A DNA stretch of 64,000 bases from Papio anubis (GCF_008728515.1 NC_044996.1:119866189-119930188); one strand, 5' to 3'; shown: positions 22,243-34,899, numbered from the stretch's first letter. The notes: generated from the sequence alone by a model not told the origin. Translations and numbers: made by a program.

Positions 22243-22330
22243 CTGCCCAAGGTCACTCAGCAAGTTAGAGGTATAGCCACAGTTAAGTCTATTATCTGAG
22301 TTTAAATTCTGTACTTTTGGTGACTGCTTT
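22243..22330 (+). repeat. MIR, right piece
   Basis: 'caaggtcactcagcaagtta' continues the MIR 3' half interrupted at 21877. Confidence 0.75.
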
Positions 22331-22499
22331 ACTAATTATAGTACTCTGAAAAAGAGCTCAACCTACATAGTGACTGCACTGCACTGAGAAAGAAGATGAG
22401 TCCTTGCTATCACATGGCACATGACAGATAGAAAGGATTTTCACATGTGGATTCTTTCTTTCTTTATTCTGACTTTACTCCACAAAGAAATCAAGACTA

Positions 22500-22590
22500 T
22501 GTTGTGTCATTGGATCCTCTCAGCACTCATGTATGGAGTAGGTTGGTACAACCCTATTAGCCCTGTTATCCAGATGAGGATCGTCCTCTT
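22500..22590 (+). repeat. Possible MIR fragment
   Basis: 'ttggatcctctcagcactca' and 'ccctgttatccagatgagga' are consistent with a diverged MIR core. Confidence 0.45.
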
Positions 22591-22931
22591 GATCAAGGGA
22601 CAGGGAGTTGAATGCCAATGCAACCTTATAGCTGGTGTAATGGCATTGTGAAGTCCTTCTTAAATGTGTCTCTGCAGCTGTGACCTGGGTACTAGCTTCT
22701 TTGGGTCAGTATCTGTGCTGTATCAGAGATAGTACCTACACCTGTGTACATCACCCTGGTTCTCTTCATGTCCTTACTGTTCTATCCCAGAAATGCATTT
22801 TGTTTGATTTTAAACTAATGACCCAAACTCTGGCAATGCTTTTTGGTTAATGACTTTCATTTAAAGGATTCAACAGAAATGCACGCATACAAACTAAAGC
22901 ATTTGTCCTCTCACTGCTGGCCGTGAGAGGT
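22591..22931. other. Unassigned sequence
   Basis: Nothing recognised. Confidence 0.4.
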
Positions 22932-23107
22932 CAGTGGATCTCAAAATTCACTAAACTTTAGAAGCATTGGGAGCTTTTAAAAAATATACTGGTGCCTGGG
23001 TCCCAGCACAGTGATCCTTATCTAAATGGTTTATAATAAATCCCAAGCATCTTTATTTTGTAAAAGACCCCAAGTAATTTAATTATTATCTAGTTTTGAG
23101 AACCACT
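22932..23107 (+). mobile_element. hAT-Charlie MITE (MER5-like)
   Basis: It starts CAGTGGATCTCAAAA and ends TTTTGAGAACCACTC, imperfect terminal inverted repeats of the hAT-Charlie type. The interior 'ctggtgcctgggtcccagca' is typical. The flanking 8-mers match only weakly. Confidence 0.75.
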
Positions 23108-23150
23108 CTAAGACCTCAAGAAATTAAACATGTGCACAAGCATTCACATG

Positions 23151-23174
23151 CATGCACACACACTCACACACACA
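23151..23174 (+). repeat. (CA)n microsatellite, short
   Basis: CA-rich tract with CT interruptions. Confidence 0.8.
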
Positions 23175-23954
23175 ATGTAACATCTCAGACAGTCTGCAGT
23201 AGCTACGGCCCCAATAGAGAGAAACACCAATCAGATGATAAAAGGAAGAAAATGTTACTGAACTGACCCTCAACAAACAACATGGACCTTACTCAATGAC
23301 CAGTGAAAATCAATGATATGAGAAGCGTCATTTACACCTTTGATTTAACTGCCCACTGAGCTGCATTTCTTTATTTGCTTGCATCATTTTTCAGTTTCAA
23401 GCAGGTTCCATTGAGAGGCATCTAGCAACTCTGGATACATCAACAACCTTGATTCACCTTCAAGGAAAATTACCTAGAAAACACTACAAAGTGTGGCTGT
23501 GATGTATGGGGACCAGCAACCCCAAGTCATACTCCTCACTGTAGAAGAAATGGGGTATCAACAATTGGTACAAATCAATATCAACAATTGGTAAATATCA
23601 ATGATTACATCATGTCCCTTCTGTTTGTCAATAGTAAATGAAGTTACATTGTTTCATTTGTTTGCAATAGTTAAGCATCACCAAAATAAAAAAATTAACA
23701 CCTTGAGGACTAGAGTTTTCTTAATATGGTGAGCTGCTATCTAGTAGGTTAGGAAGCCTTATAAATATCATAGAAAGATATCACTCCTGTAAGTAAAAAG
23801 CCTCTCACTATTTTCTAATGCTTAGATACATATTTTGATTGTGCCAAATGCAAAATCGATTTTTAAAACTTTATTCAACTTCATGATATGAAGAAGAAAT
23901 AAAGGCAATAAACAGTATTTGAAGCATTTGACTATGTCACTGATCCCCAGCATT
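23175..23954. other. Unassigned sequence
   Basis: A T-rich acceptor-like tract ending TTTTTCAG lies near 23394, but no supported exon follows. A direct repeat of ATCAACAATTGGTA-type sequence occurs near 23556-23600. Confidence 0.35.
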
Positions 23955-24280
23955 CCTGTTGATTATCACAAACTCTACCAGTCTCTAGTCACTTAATTCT
24001 TATTCCTGCCACTTCAAATCCCATTTCCTCCAAGAAGCCACTCTGGGTACTATAATCCACAAATAAGCTTTCCTTCCTCTTTATGACCTCATAATTCATT
24101 TGCATTTTGGTATGACGTTGTATCATTAGTTATTTTCAATGAGATTATACCTTTTCCCAGCAACTGAGCTCTGCTCATCTTGAGGGTAAAAGTTATCTTA
24201 TGCTACTTTGTATTTTCCTCATAGAGCTTGCACACAATACACATAGCAACTAGTGGGTGTTCAATAAACATAAGTCGATC
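23955..24280 (+). repeat. L2 3' end, sense, diverged
   Basis: 'tttcctccaagaagccactc' , 'ctcatcttgagggtaaaagt' and 'gtgggtgttcaataaacat' correspond to L2 3' landmarks. Confidence 0.65.
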
Positions 24281-24544
24281 AATTTCTTACTAAAAAAGAA
24301 TGAAATGACATAATTTGTGAAAATTAACTTTTCTCTCCAATAATTTGAAATATATTTAAGTAACAATCCATTCAAAGGTCATTATCAGATTAGAATTCTT
24401 ATTAGTAAACTTTAAATTTCCAAATACCCTTGAACCATTTACTAACACAAGTTTAGACCAATATAATTCTTCAAATTTCAAATAAAATACCACTTTAGGC
24501 TTTTTTGTAAAGGCATTCAACCATTCCTTGCTTACCATGAACAT

Positions 24545-24716
24545 ATCAAGTATGGTTCCATTTCAGGGCCTTTGCACTTGCTTTTCAATTTGGCTAGAAC
24601 ATTCTTTCCTCTTATCTCCCTCTTACTTGTCATTCCATTTTCAACTTAAATGTACCCCTTCAGAAAGGTCCTCCAAGACCATTCAATTTAAAGTAGTTTA
24701 CACTCACCCACCCACC

Positions 24717-24753
<37 letters not shown>

Positions 24754-24985
24754 TTACTCTTTATCACATAATCCTACTGTTTTCTTCATTATACTTAAAT
24801 ATCATTACACATTTTCTTTTATTACACTGAAAATAACTTATTCATCTATTTGTTTACTGACTGTTTCCTGACATTCAAATGTATGCGATGTGGGAGCAGG
24901 GGTCTTTTCTGCAATGCTCACTTTCTATCCTCAGTCCTCATAAACTGGTACATAGTAAACACTTAATAAATGTTTATTGTAGGAA
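24545..24985 (+). repeat. L2 3' end, sense, containing (CA)n
   Basis: 'tcagggcctttgcacttgct' , 'ttcagaaaggtcctccaaga' and 'taaacacttaataaatgttt' mark a sense L2 3' end. A CA microsatellite grew within it at 24704-24752. Confidence 0.85.
24704..24752 (+). repeat. (CACCC)n/(CA)n microsatellite
   Basis: A few CACCC units followed by about 17 CA dinucleotides. The apparent poly-HT peptide frame here is an artefact of this repeat. Confidence 0.95.
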
Positions 24986-26464
24986 TTTATTTTGAACAGT
25001 GTGAAAGTCAAGAGGTGAGCACTGTCTTACTCAGAGATGAAGTAGACATTTGGAATTAGGAAACAAATCTCATTTACATGGCTGGTTACTATGACGCCCT
25101 AAATGCTTAGAAGAAAGAGACTTGAAACCGAGTTATAAGGAGTTGATAGAGGACATAATTTGCTTGATAAAAGAAGAAATGGCAGCCCATGAGAAAACCA
25201 AGCAAGCTATTAAGAAAAACTGCCCTGCTTTTACCTCATGCATGTATCAAATAAGTGGATGTAATATCAAAATAATCATTATTTGTTGAAATGAAATCAA
25301 AAAATACTTAAACCAGTATACCTTGTCACTTATCACTTATATCAGTTATCCTTCCACTATCTTAGTATAATTCTTTCATGTTTAACAAGTCCTTGCCATA
25401 AAATATCAAGTTCTCATATTAAATTAAAATGAACAATCGCAAGGATAACATTTAAGTGTTTATGAACAAATAAATATAATTTACAGTGCAGTACTCAACC
25501 TTGAATTTAATATCATCTTTAGCATTGGCAACCTTGGAATTTTTTCATAAGATTTAGCATCTTGGGTCAAAGAATGACTATGCAACTTCTGGTCTTCCTT
25601 TCTTGTCTCTGCCAGAGCTTTTTAAACTTAACCCCAGGTTGAAATTAATCAGATTTTCTTTATATTCTCCCAAAGCAGTTGACACTCCAAGTGACTCTGA
25701 TGTTCAACAGCATTTGTTAAGATGTCTTCTGACATTCATCCACAGTATTGTAGCATCTTGCAATCCTAAAATTTTTACCAGCTGAAATATTTTTCTTTAC
25801 CATTGTGTATTTCAACAAGCTTTAATTCCGATCAGTTCCATTTGAGCCTTAACTTAAAATGTTCTTTTGGGTATTGCTACCTCAGATGCCTGAGATCTGC
25901 CCTAATACATTTTGTCACAAGAAGACAGAGAGCTAGAGTGCTAGGAGGAAGTGTTTTTGTAGGGGTTTAGTAGCCTTAATTGAAATTTAAATGACAGGAA
26001 ATATGAAAATAAAAATAAAACGTTTTTCTGGAGATAAGCAAAATTTCCAAACCAAAAGACTCCTTTCCAAAGGAATAATTGAAATGCAAGAAGCTATAAA
26101 ACTGATTTTAGATGAAATAGTGAATCATCCTAGTCAGATCTTGCCACATGCCACCCACTTATCAAGTCACTGCTAAACACTCAAAAGTTTTATTCTTTGC
26201 ATTTTTAATGATGATACTTCTAATGATGATCCTATATTTGGTTACCTGCAACCAGATATTTTGATGAATAATTAAAGTAACATTCAGGGAAATGTATGTG
26301 GAAAAATCCATGAAGATTTTCTTTGGAGAGTGACTGTAGCAGCTATGTGCAACGTTTGGTGTTTATGGTTCTGCCATTTTGGTTCTACAAATTGTCAGTC
26401 AGCTTTACAATGTGCTAGAAACTTGAGAAACACAAAACAAGTATAAGGATGGTAGGATGTCTGC
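24986..26464. other. Unassigned AT-rich sequence
   Basis: About 1.5 kb with no recognised repeat. Open frames of 60-61 codons (25603, 25991) lack domains. Confidence 0.4.
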
Positions 26465-26662
26465 ATTAGTTATCACTTGTTATCACAGGTTATTGCTCTT
26501 CCAGATTCACTCTTCGCCATTTTGTATTCTGCTCTGTGCCCCAGAAAGGTGATGTGCATGAATCATATCAAAGGATTCACTTGTCCTGTAGCTTCTGGCA
26601 GTGTTTGGCCAATAAAGAGCCCCAGCAAGAGGTGAGATGATGAGAGGAGAGTGAAAGAAGTA
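26465..26662 (+). repeat. Old repeat, left part (LTR-like, family unassigned)
   Basis: 'ccagattcactcttcgccat' and 'tctggcagtgtttggccaat' belong to a known recurrent primate/mammal repeat whose other half, ending 'cctttattaaactcttcta', resumes after the MER2 insert. Confidence 0.5.
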
Positions 26663-26984
26663 CAGTTGTCCCTTGGTATTCTCAGGGGACTGGTTCCAGG
26701 ACACCCCTCTGATACTAAAATCTGCAGATGCTCAAATCCCTTATATAAATTGGCATAGTATTTGCCTATAATCTATGCACATCCTCCTGTGTACTTTAAT
26801 TTCTAGGTTACTTAAAATACCTAATGCAAAGTAAATGTTATACAAATTGTTACACCATATTGTTTTTTATTTGTATTATTGTTTATTGTTATATTGTTAT
26901 TTTTATTGTTTTTTCCTGAATATTTTCAATCTGTAGTTAGTTGAATTTGCAGGTACAGAATCCACAGATATGAAGGACTGGCTG
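26663..26984 (+). mobile_element. MER2-like Tigger DNA transposon
   Basis: The left end CAGTTGTCCCTTGGTATTC follows a TA, as expected for Tc/mariner-Tigger. The interior 'aaatcccttatataaattgg' and 'cctataatctatgcacatcc' and the terminal 'tccacagatatgaaggactg' match MER2. The right TA is mutated to CA. Nonautonomous, with no transposase. Confidence 0.88.
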
Positions 26985-27225
26985 CATTTATTTCCTATGA
27001 GGCCACTACAGGCTGGCTGGGTCACAGAGCCTCTGGGTCTCAAAACCTACTCCATTTACCCACCCTTTTCAACCTAGAGGAGCTAATGCTGCTACTAACC
27101 AGGATACTGTGTGAATGAGTTCCTTCTATACTCTCCACACCTTTGTAAATAGTCCTTTATTAAACTCTTCTAAAATTACCCAACTTCAGTTTCCTTCTGA
27201 TTCCTCAGGAGACCTTCAACGTTCA
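26985..27225 (+). repeat. Old repeat, right part (LTR-like)
   Basis: 'tttgtaaatagtcctttatt' followed by 'aaactcttctaaaattaccc' is the usual 3' part of the family interrupted by the MER2 copy. Confidence 0.5.
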
Positions 27226-28084
27226 AATGGCTGTCTTGGAGGATTTTCCCATTTGGTAGAAACAATGAAGCCTAATAGGTTAAAGGAATATGATACAATC
27301 AAATATAATACAAGAGAATGAGAAAATCCAATATTAAATTATAAAGTCTCCATAAATGTTACCAAGATTAAGGCAAGTGAAGGACTATTTGAGAGCAAAA
27401 GTTGGACTGAGAAGATTTCCAAGAAAAGATAGAACTTCAAATGGAGTGATGAGGCAGGAGGTTTGGGCAGCAAAAAAGAAGGGATAAAGAATCCCCTGTG
27501 GGAGAGTAACTTTAGCAAAAGCACAAAAGCAGAAGAAAGAATGTAATGTGGGAAGATAGTTAATTTGGCAGTTCATCTGCTTTATCTGGTTTACAAAACC
27601 TCCAGTGGAGAGGAAAATTTATGGTTAAAATACTGACCCAAACCATTCTGTCTGGGCCAAGCAACATATGAGTGAATTCCACCCACAAGAATCAAGATGC
27701 TCGAGTGAGGAAGACGAGAGCACCTGCCTTTGAAACAATGACATTTCAGAGTGAGTTCAGTCATCAGTTATCATAGTACCCAAAAGAACATATTGAGATG
27801 CAAAATAAATTGTCCTGGGGTTTACACCAGTTTATTTTTTTAAGCCTCAGATCAAATGCTTTATCAATTCTCATCACATAAGACATCTCTACAGTTTGAA
27901 TGTAAGGTTTATGTCTTTTATACAATATGCAAGCCCTTGTTACACCACACCCCAAGGAGGGAGGTAGTGGCATGAGCTAAAGACCCATCTGCTACCCATT
28001 CATGTTGAGCATCATAATGAGAGCATCCCTTAGTGCTGAGATTCTTGCAGCCAACCTACCCTATGTTCTGGTGTATAATTCAGA
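27226..28084. other. Unassigned sequence
   Basis: Short minus-strand frames near 27339-27576 and 27764-27973 show no domains. Confidence 0.4.
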
Positions 28085-28255
28085 AGCTCTGAGCCTCTGG
28101 TTACTAACATTTACTTTCTAGATAATTTACATTCTCTGAGATTCCATTGCCTCCTTAGTTAAATGGAAATAGCCATACCTGCCCTTCCCATATGCTAAAG
28201 TTGCTGTAAAGAACAAGTTAAGCAATATCCATTAAAGCAGTAGGGAAGCTAAATA
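28085..28255 (-). repeat. MIR, antisense
   Basis: 'ctctgagattccattgcctc' , 'ttaaatggaaatagccatacc' and 'ttgctgtaaagaacaagtta' follow antisense MIR order. Confidence 0.75.
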
Positions 28256-29834
28256 AAAGGTAATTCCAAAGAGAGATACGACTTAGGAGAATGGAGATGG
28301 TGGGGTTGGCAAAGTAAAAATATCTCCCTCATAAATTCTTAGCAACATAAAAGCATAATGTTGGTGTTTATGCCATATTATTATTTAGTAGTACATTAAA
28401 AAATTCAGATGGCTAGAATCTGTGGGTTTCCCCCAATTTGCACCAGTACAAATATTATTATTAGAAATTATATTAAAATACAATATTGGCTTTTGTGCAT
28501 TGCCTCACAGCTCCTTTTATAGCAACTAAAACAATGTGTCCTGTGTTTGTGCAAAATCCCTTCTGTCATTTATTTCACAGAGGCTTTTGATGACAATTCA
28601 GGCATATAAAAACTTGTGAGTCAAATGTCTCTAACCTGCAAAGACAGTGTCCGTTAGAAGATGTCAGTGAATCACATCACAAAAATTCCCCTGGTCTAGT
28701 ATAAAAATTCAGGAAGGGTGACCCTGACTGTAACCTTGTTTCCCCAAAGTAAATCCAGTCCCTACATCTGTGCTGCATATAATTACCAAAACACAGTTTA
28801 CGATCTGTGAAAAGAAACAATCAAGAAATGGATGTGCCTCTCCTATCATACCAGGTTTAAGGACAGAAGAATCTACTCTGAAATGAATGAGAAGGAGACA
28901 TAGGAGAGATGCAAAAGAGAAAGAACAGGGATAGACAGACAAGAGAGAAAATCTTCCATTCTTGAAAGAAGGCAGTATCCATGACATTTCATATCTGATG
29001 GTGCCTATGCTGCACAAGAAATTAGAAGGTATTTTCTCTATAAAAGATTGCTTTTATGGCAATTTTTCAAGCTGACACTTAAGTTATGGCTTCTTCTATT
29101 ACAGCCTCTGTAGCAGCAGCTCTTTCATTACAGAATTCTGGCCACACATTTTATTGCAGTAATAAAGTAATAGGAACCTAATCTCTTTTGAAAGGGTTTG
29201 CAGAAAGGATGAGTGCAACATTGGCACAGGACAGAGTTTGTGACCTTTCCCCAGTGAAGTACAGACAAAGTAGGTCACAGATGATCTGATTTTTTCCTAA
29301 CTTGTCTTTATTCTAGCATGCCCTGGGTCTTTGCAGAGATCTCTAGTATTCATTTCTATTTCAGAGTAATAAGACATAGTTAATACAATATTTGAGTCAA
29401 TTCCACCAGGTTGCTACATAAATATTTAATTTTCAGCATGAACTTCTGGTCTCTCCAGGATTCTTCAGCTGGATCCCCACTGGAAAATGGAGCTTCTGGC
29501 ATTCCACAGTTTGTGGATAATTATTTTGATCAAACTGAACACAGAAAATGTGTGAAAAGAGATTTTTAGAGATCTCAGATGACTTTTGCCTTTAACTGAG
29601 GAACAGGACACACTCTAAGGAAGTCAAAAACAGTGGTTCTCTTGGCCTTCTATTGCCCCATTTAGACCATGTTTCCATCAACCACTTGACCACCAGGTTA
29701 TCTGACTATAGTGCCTTTTTCTCCATTCTTGTGACACCCTGTCACTTTTTAACCATCTGAATACCAGAACATTGATGATTTGGGAAACTGAGAAGTTTTC
29801 CCTTCAGTAATTGCTCTGATATTAGAGGTAGAGT
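28256..29834. other. Unassigned sequence
   Basis: No repeat recognised over 1.6 kb. A 102-codon minus-strand frame at 28709-29017 contains hydrophobic stretches but no recognised family and no splice or promoter support. Confidence 0.4.
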
Positions 29835-30060
29835 CACATAGTAGTTATGAGTGGATTCCAGAACTAGATGCAAATCCTGTGTCCGCATCATTTAAGAGCT
29901 GTACAACCTTGGAGAAGTTAGCTAAACTCTCCAAGCTTTTGTTTCCTTGTCTGTAAATTGATGAGCACAGTAATAGGATGGTTTTGCATAAACCATGTAA
30001 ATTTACTTAATTTAGTGATTTTCACATGAAATACTCAGTAAATATTTATTATCATTATTG
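29835..30060 (-). repeat. MIR, antisense, long copy
   Basis: 'gagctgtacaaccttggaga' , 'tttccttgtctgtaaattga' and 'actcagtaaatatttattat' are in antisense MIR order. Confidence 0.85.
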
Positions 30061-30934
30061 GAGATACCAAAATCCACCTTCAGAACCCATCCAAAAAATT
30101 TCTGATATATTTTATAACAAAAGTATGCTTATTCTACACCTCTCTCTGAAAACTCCAAAACAGAATATGTTTTTTAAAATCCAATCTATATAAATTCAGG
30201 AAATAGCAAAAACCCCAACTCACAGTTTATGAACAATATATGCCAAAATTCCATGAAGTTTGGACTTAAACGAGGAAGGATGCTGAAAGCCAAAAGTCAC
30301 TTCCACTGCCCTTGATTCCCTTACAGAATCTTGAGAGGCTGGATTGAAACTCATATATTTGGACCAATGAATATCACAGGGATGGGTGGGCTATGTGGGA
30401 ACTGCAGGTCCAAACAGTTCCAAGTCATAAAATGTCACGGGAGGTGGGCTGATGAAGGGATTGCACAACTTTACTATATTATTTCTAACCCAAACTACAA
30501 ACTGAAAGAAGTGAGACCTGGAGGAAAGAGAAAACACCAATTGGTTCTGCAGCAGTCTTATCAACAAAGATGAATAAACACTAAATAATCAAAGACCTAT
30601 TAGCTCAGAGGTTCCACTTTGGTTCATGTTGATCTCTGGTTGATAAGCTCTCTGTGGGGAAAATGCGCTCTCAAGGAAAGTGACACAAGCATATATAGTG
30701 AAAAAGTACCCTTTAGAATTACACTAAAATGGAATTTTAGTATCAGAATGTCCCAAATACTGCATGGAACATACATGAAAAATGTATCCACATGTATTTA
30801 AAATTCAGTCTTAACTGGACACCCTATGTTTTTATTTGCTAAATCTGGCGGTTTACCCCACTCACAGATAAGAAGCGGAAAAAGTTCAACTTGGCCTGCA
30901 TACACAGACACTATTTAAAAAGGCGTAAATTAAC
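30061..30934. other. Unassigned sequence
   Basis: Contains an 80-codon plus-strand frame (30331-30573) with several Gly and Cys residues but no known domain; not called as a gene. Confidence 0.4.
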
Positions 30935-31648
30935 ACAGTAAGCAAACAGAATGAAAAATGTACTTCAGATGCATTATCCTCCAGAAATTGGAGAAAAGCT
31001 CAGAAAAGCATTTTATCATCTCAAAAAAAGTAAAGGAATATGTACTCTTAGAAGACATAGCTCAAATACTACATAAAACAGCAAGAGATAAAAAGTGATC
31101 TGGCAAAACTGAGGAAAAGAATTGTAAAGCAACTTGAAAATAAAAATAATGGCAAGTAAAATACATTCTGCTGAGAAAGAGTCAACAATATGGAAAAGAA
31201 GTATGAGAAAATAACACAAAGTCCAGAAGATAAAGGCAAATGCATGATGAGCAAGCAGAATAAAGGCAGGCAAAGAAAATCCAATGTCAAGATGATGATG
31301 ATGATAATTGCACCAGAAAGAGAGCAGAATAAACAGAATAACAGGAAATCATTCCGAAATAAACAAATACCCAAATCTACAAATCAATGACAAAATGTAT
31401 TCTGAAAAACACGATAGACAATAATCAATACAAAGACATAATCTGATGTAATAACTAAACTAAGGAAACAAAAGAACCCTATACACATTCAGTGGATAAA
31501 GCAAATCATCTACAAATGGGAGAAAACAGATTGCTATCTCCTTCTACTGCCAAGAAACAGTGGAATAATATCTAGTGTTTTCATGGGAGAAAAGTGTAAT
31601 ATAATAACATTATATTCATTTAAAATATAACAGATAAATATTTATCAA
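30935..31648 (+). repeat. Probable ancient L1/HAL1-type fragment
   Basis: The A-rich composition and phrases such as 'ggaaaagaagtatgagaaaa' recall the 5' or ORF1 region of old L1 or HAL1. Diverged L1 ORF2-like sequence resumes at 33900, so the inverted L1 may have landed inside an older LINE. Confidence 0.4.
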
Positions 31649-33104
31649 ATTTGTTGGATTCTGGTTTTGATTTGCATTACATTTGCATTAGTAACATTGA
31701 GCATTTTCCATATACCTGTTGACCATTTCTACGTCTTCTTTGAAAAAATGTCTATTCAAACCCTTACCCCATTTTTTAATTGGTTATTCATTTTTGTACT
31801 ATTGAGTTGTAGCAGTTCCCTATATATTTTGAAGATTAGCCCTTATCAGATATATGGTTTGCAAATATTTTCTCCCATTCTACAGGTTATCTTTCCACTC
31901 TGTTGATTGTTTCCTTTGCTGTGCAGAAGTTCTTTTTTTTTTTTTTTTTTTTGGATGGAGTCTCGCTCTGTCGCCCAGGCTGGAGTGCAGTGGTGCAATC
32001 TCGGCTTACTACAACCTCTACCTCCCAGATTCAAGAAATTTTTCTGCCTCAGCCTCCCTAGTAGCTGGGATTGCAGGTGCGTGCCACCACACCTGGCTAA
32101 TTTTTGTATTTTTAGTAGATACGGGTTGACTACAGAAGCTTCTTAGTTTGACATAATCCCACTTGTTTATTTTTGCTTCTGTTGCCCGTGTTTTGGTGTC
32201 ATAGTCATGAAATCATTGCCAAGACCAATGTCATAAAGGATTCCCCCTAGTTTTCTTCTAGGAGTTTTATGTTTTCAGGTCTTACATTTAAGTCGTTAAT
32301 TCATTTTGAGTTATTTTTTTGTATGCAGTAAGATAAGAGTCCGATTTCATTCTTTTGCATGTGGACATCCAATTTTCTCAACATCATTTGTTGAAAAGAC
32401 TATCTTTCCTCACTATGTAGTCTTGGTACCCTGTCAAAGATCAGTTGACTGTATATATGTGGATTTATTTCTGGGCTCTCCATTCTATTCCACTGGTCTA
32501 TATGTCTGTCTTTATGTTAGTCACATACTGTTTTGAATACAGTAGCTTTGTACTATATTTTGAAATCAGGAACTGTGATTGTTCCAGCTTAGTTCTTGTT
32601 ACTCAGGATTGATTTGGTTATTTGTGGTACCATATGAATTTTAGAACTATTTGTTCTATTTATGCAAAAAAAATGCCAATGGGATTTTGTAGAGATTGCA
32701 ATGAATCTGTAGATTTATTTGGGTAGTCCATATATTTTAACAATTTTAGGTCTTCTGTGAACACAGAATGTCTTTCTATTTGTTTGTATTTTGTTTAACT
32801 TCTTTCATCAATGTTTAATAGTTTTCAATATACAAGTCTTTCACCAACACAGTTAAGTTTGTTTCTAAGTATTCTATTCTTTTTGTTGCTATTGTAAACA
32901 GCATTATTTTTCTAATTTCTTTTTCATTGTTCATTGGTTCATTGTTAATGTATAGAAATACAACTGATTTTTGTATGTTGAGTTTGCATCTTGCAACTTT
33001 ACTGAATTCAGTTATTAGTTCTAAGAGCTTTTTAATGGAATCTTTATGGTTTTCTATACATGAGATTATAATGTCTTCAAACAGGGACAATTTTACTGCT
33101 TCCT
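31649..33104 (-). mobile_element. L1MA-like ORF2 segment, inverted part of a 5'-inverted L1
   Basis: Read antisense, this covers ORF2 from the reverse transcriptase region ('agtaaaattgtccctgtttg' complement side at 33.1 kb) to just before the C-terminal domain at 31.65 kb. It is interrupted by an Alu at 31932-32131. The neighbouring forward segment starts almost exactly where this one ends in L1 coordinates, which is the signature of twin-primed integration. Many stops make it non-coding. Confidence 0.88.
31932..32131 (-). mobile_element. Truncated Alu, antisense, inside L1
   Basis: A run of about 20 T is followed by the Alu 3' arm and linker, ending at 'tttttagtagatacggg'. The 5' monomer is missing. 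CAGAAG on both sides (31924-31929 and 32133-32138) is a probable short duplication of the L1 target. Confidence 0.9.
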
Positions 33105-33890
33105 TTGTGATGGGACACATGTCAGGACGGCTATTATCAAAAACAAAAAGAATAATGTTGACAAGGATGTGGAGAAATTGAAATCCTTGCACACTGTTGG
33201 TTGGAATGTAAAATGGTACAGCCACTGTGGAAAACAGTGTGGAAGGTCTTCATCCTCAAAAAGTTAAAAATAGAATTATCATATGATCCAGTAATTCCGA
33301 TTCTTGGAATTTATCAAAAACGATTGAAATCAGAATTTTGAAAACATAACAGCACTCCTCTGTTAAGTGCATCACTATTCACAATAGCCAAGATGTGAGG
33401 AAAAAAAAAAAAAAAAAAAAAGCCTTGCATGTCCGTCTATGGATGGATAAAGAAAATGTGGTCTATATATATAATGGGATACCATATATACAAAATGGGA
33501 TACTATTCAGTCTTATAAAGAAAATAATTGTGCAATATGGGACAACATGGATGCACCTTGAGGACATTATTCTAAGTGAAATAAGCCAGACATAGAAAGA
33601 CAAATACTGCATGATTCTACTTACATGAGATGTCTAAAATAGTCAAATTCATAGATTCAAAGAGTTAGAATTGTGAATACCATGGGCTTAAGGGAGGGAG
33701 AAATTGAGTGTTACTAATCAATGGACATAAACGTACAGTCCAGGAAGAGCAATAAACTCTAGAAATCTGCTGGAAAACATTCTATCTGTAGTCAACAATA
33801 ATTTATTATATACCCAAAAATGCTTTTAAGAGGATAGATCTCATTTAAGAGTTCTTACCAAAATAAAATAAAACAAAATAATACTAAGTA
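33105..33890 (+). mobile_element. L1MA-like 3' segment, forward part of 5'-inverted L1
   Basis: It starts with 'gtcaggacggctattatcaa' and 'gatgtggagaaattgaaatc', continues through the end of ORF2, and finishes in an L1MA-like 3' UTR ('gatctcatttaagagttctt') and an AAAATA-type tail. An A run at 33398-33420 is a later expansion. Confidence 0.88.
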
Positions 33891-33899
33891 ATGCAAGAA

Positions 33900-34199
33900 T
33901 ACAAGAAAAAGAAATAAAAAGCATAAAGGTTGGAAAGAAAAATAAAAACTGTCTTTATTCCTAAATTTCATGACTATATTAGAATATCAAAAGGAATCTA
34001 CAAAAAAACTAGATCAAATAAGTAAATTTAGTAAGGTCACAGGATACAAAGGCAGAATACAAAAATCAATTGAATTTATATATAGTAGTAATGTACCATT
34101 GGAAAATGAAATCTAAAGAGAAATTCTATGAACAAACAATACTTAGGAATAAATACCTAATGAAAGGTTGTACAACATCTCTATAACAAAAACTTCAAA
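33900..34199 (+). repeat. L1M ORF2 fragment, sense, left part
   Basis: 'aaaactgtctttattcctaa' , 'tctacaaaaaaactagatca' and 'ggtcacaggatacaaaggca' match the middle of L1 ORF2. Diverged and full of stops. It is split by the L1PA copy that follows. Confidence 0.75.
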
Positions 34200-34874
34200 T
34201 TAAAAAGTCAGGAAACAACAGATGCTGGAGAGGATGTGGAGAAATAGGAATGCTTTTACACTGTTGGTGGGAGTGCAAATTAGTTCAACCATTGTGGAAG
34301 ACAGTGTGGTGATTCCTCAAGGATCTAGAACTAGAAATACCATTTGACCCAGCAATCCCATTATTGGGTATATATCCAAAGGATTATAAATCATTCTACT
34401 ATGAAGACACATGTACATGTATGTTTATTGCAGCACTATTCACAACAGCAAAGACTTCGAACCAACCCAAATTCCCATCATCAATGTCAGACTGGATAAA
34501 GAAAATGTGGCACATATACACCACAGAATACCATGCAGCCATAAAAAAGAATGAGTTCATGTCCTTTGCAGGGACATGGATGAAGCTGGAAACCATCATT
34601 CTCAGCAAACTAACACAGGACCGAAAACCAAACACCACATGTTCTCACTCATAAGTGGGAGTTGAACAAGGAGAACACATGGACACAGGGAGGGGAACAT
34701 CACACACCAGGACCTGTTGGGGGGTGGGGAGCAAGGCAAGGGATGACATTGGAAGAAACAGCTAATGTAGATGACGGGTTGATGGGTGCAGCAAACCACT
34801 ATGGCATGTGTATACCTATATAAAATCTGCATGTTCTGCATATGTATCCCAGAACTTAAAGTATAATTTTAAAA
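34200..34874 (+). mobile_element. 5'-truncated L1PA-type LINE-1 with 12-bp TSD
   Basis: It begins in late ORF2 ('taaaaagtcaggaaacaaca') and ends in the 3' UTR and A tail. AAAAACTTCAAA is present at 34188-34199 and 34875-34886. Somewhat older-looking than the copies at 9.3 and 43.3 kb. ORF2 C-terminal codons are readable for 96 residues, then shift. Confidence 0.93.
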
Positions 34875-34899
34875 AAAAACTTCAAAACATTAAATATGG
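34875..34899 (+). repeat. L1M ORF2 fragment, right stub
   Basis: 'cttcaaaacattaaatatgg' resumes the interrupted L1M text for a short distance. Confidence 0.45.

Noticed and set aside
23380..23480. Possible exon after the TTTTTCAG acceptor near 23394
   Set aside because: No consensus donor at a sensible distance and no open frame with a convincing peptide.
24528..24830. 100-codon frame with a His-Thr repeat
   Set aside because: Created by a CA microsatellite inside an L2 copy.
28709..29017. 102-codon minus-strand frame with hydrophobic stretches
   Set aside because: No domain, splice signal or promoter seen, and frames of this length occur by chance in 64 kb.
30331..30573. 80-codon frame with a Cys/Gly-rich start
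   Set aside because: Looks protein-like at first, but no known motif or flanking splice signals support it.
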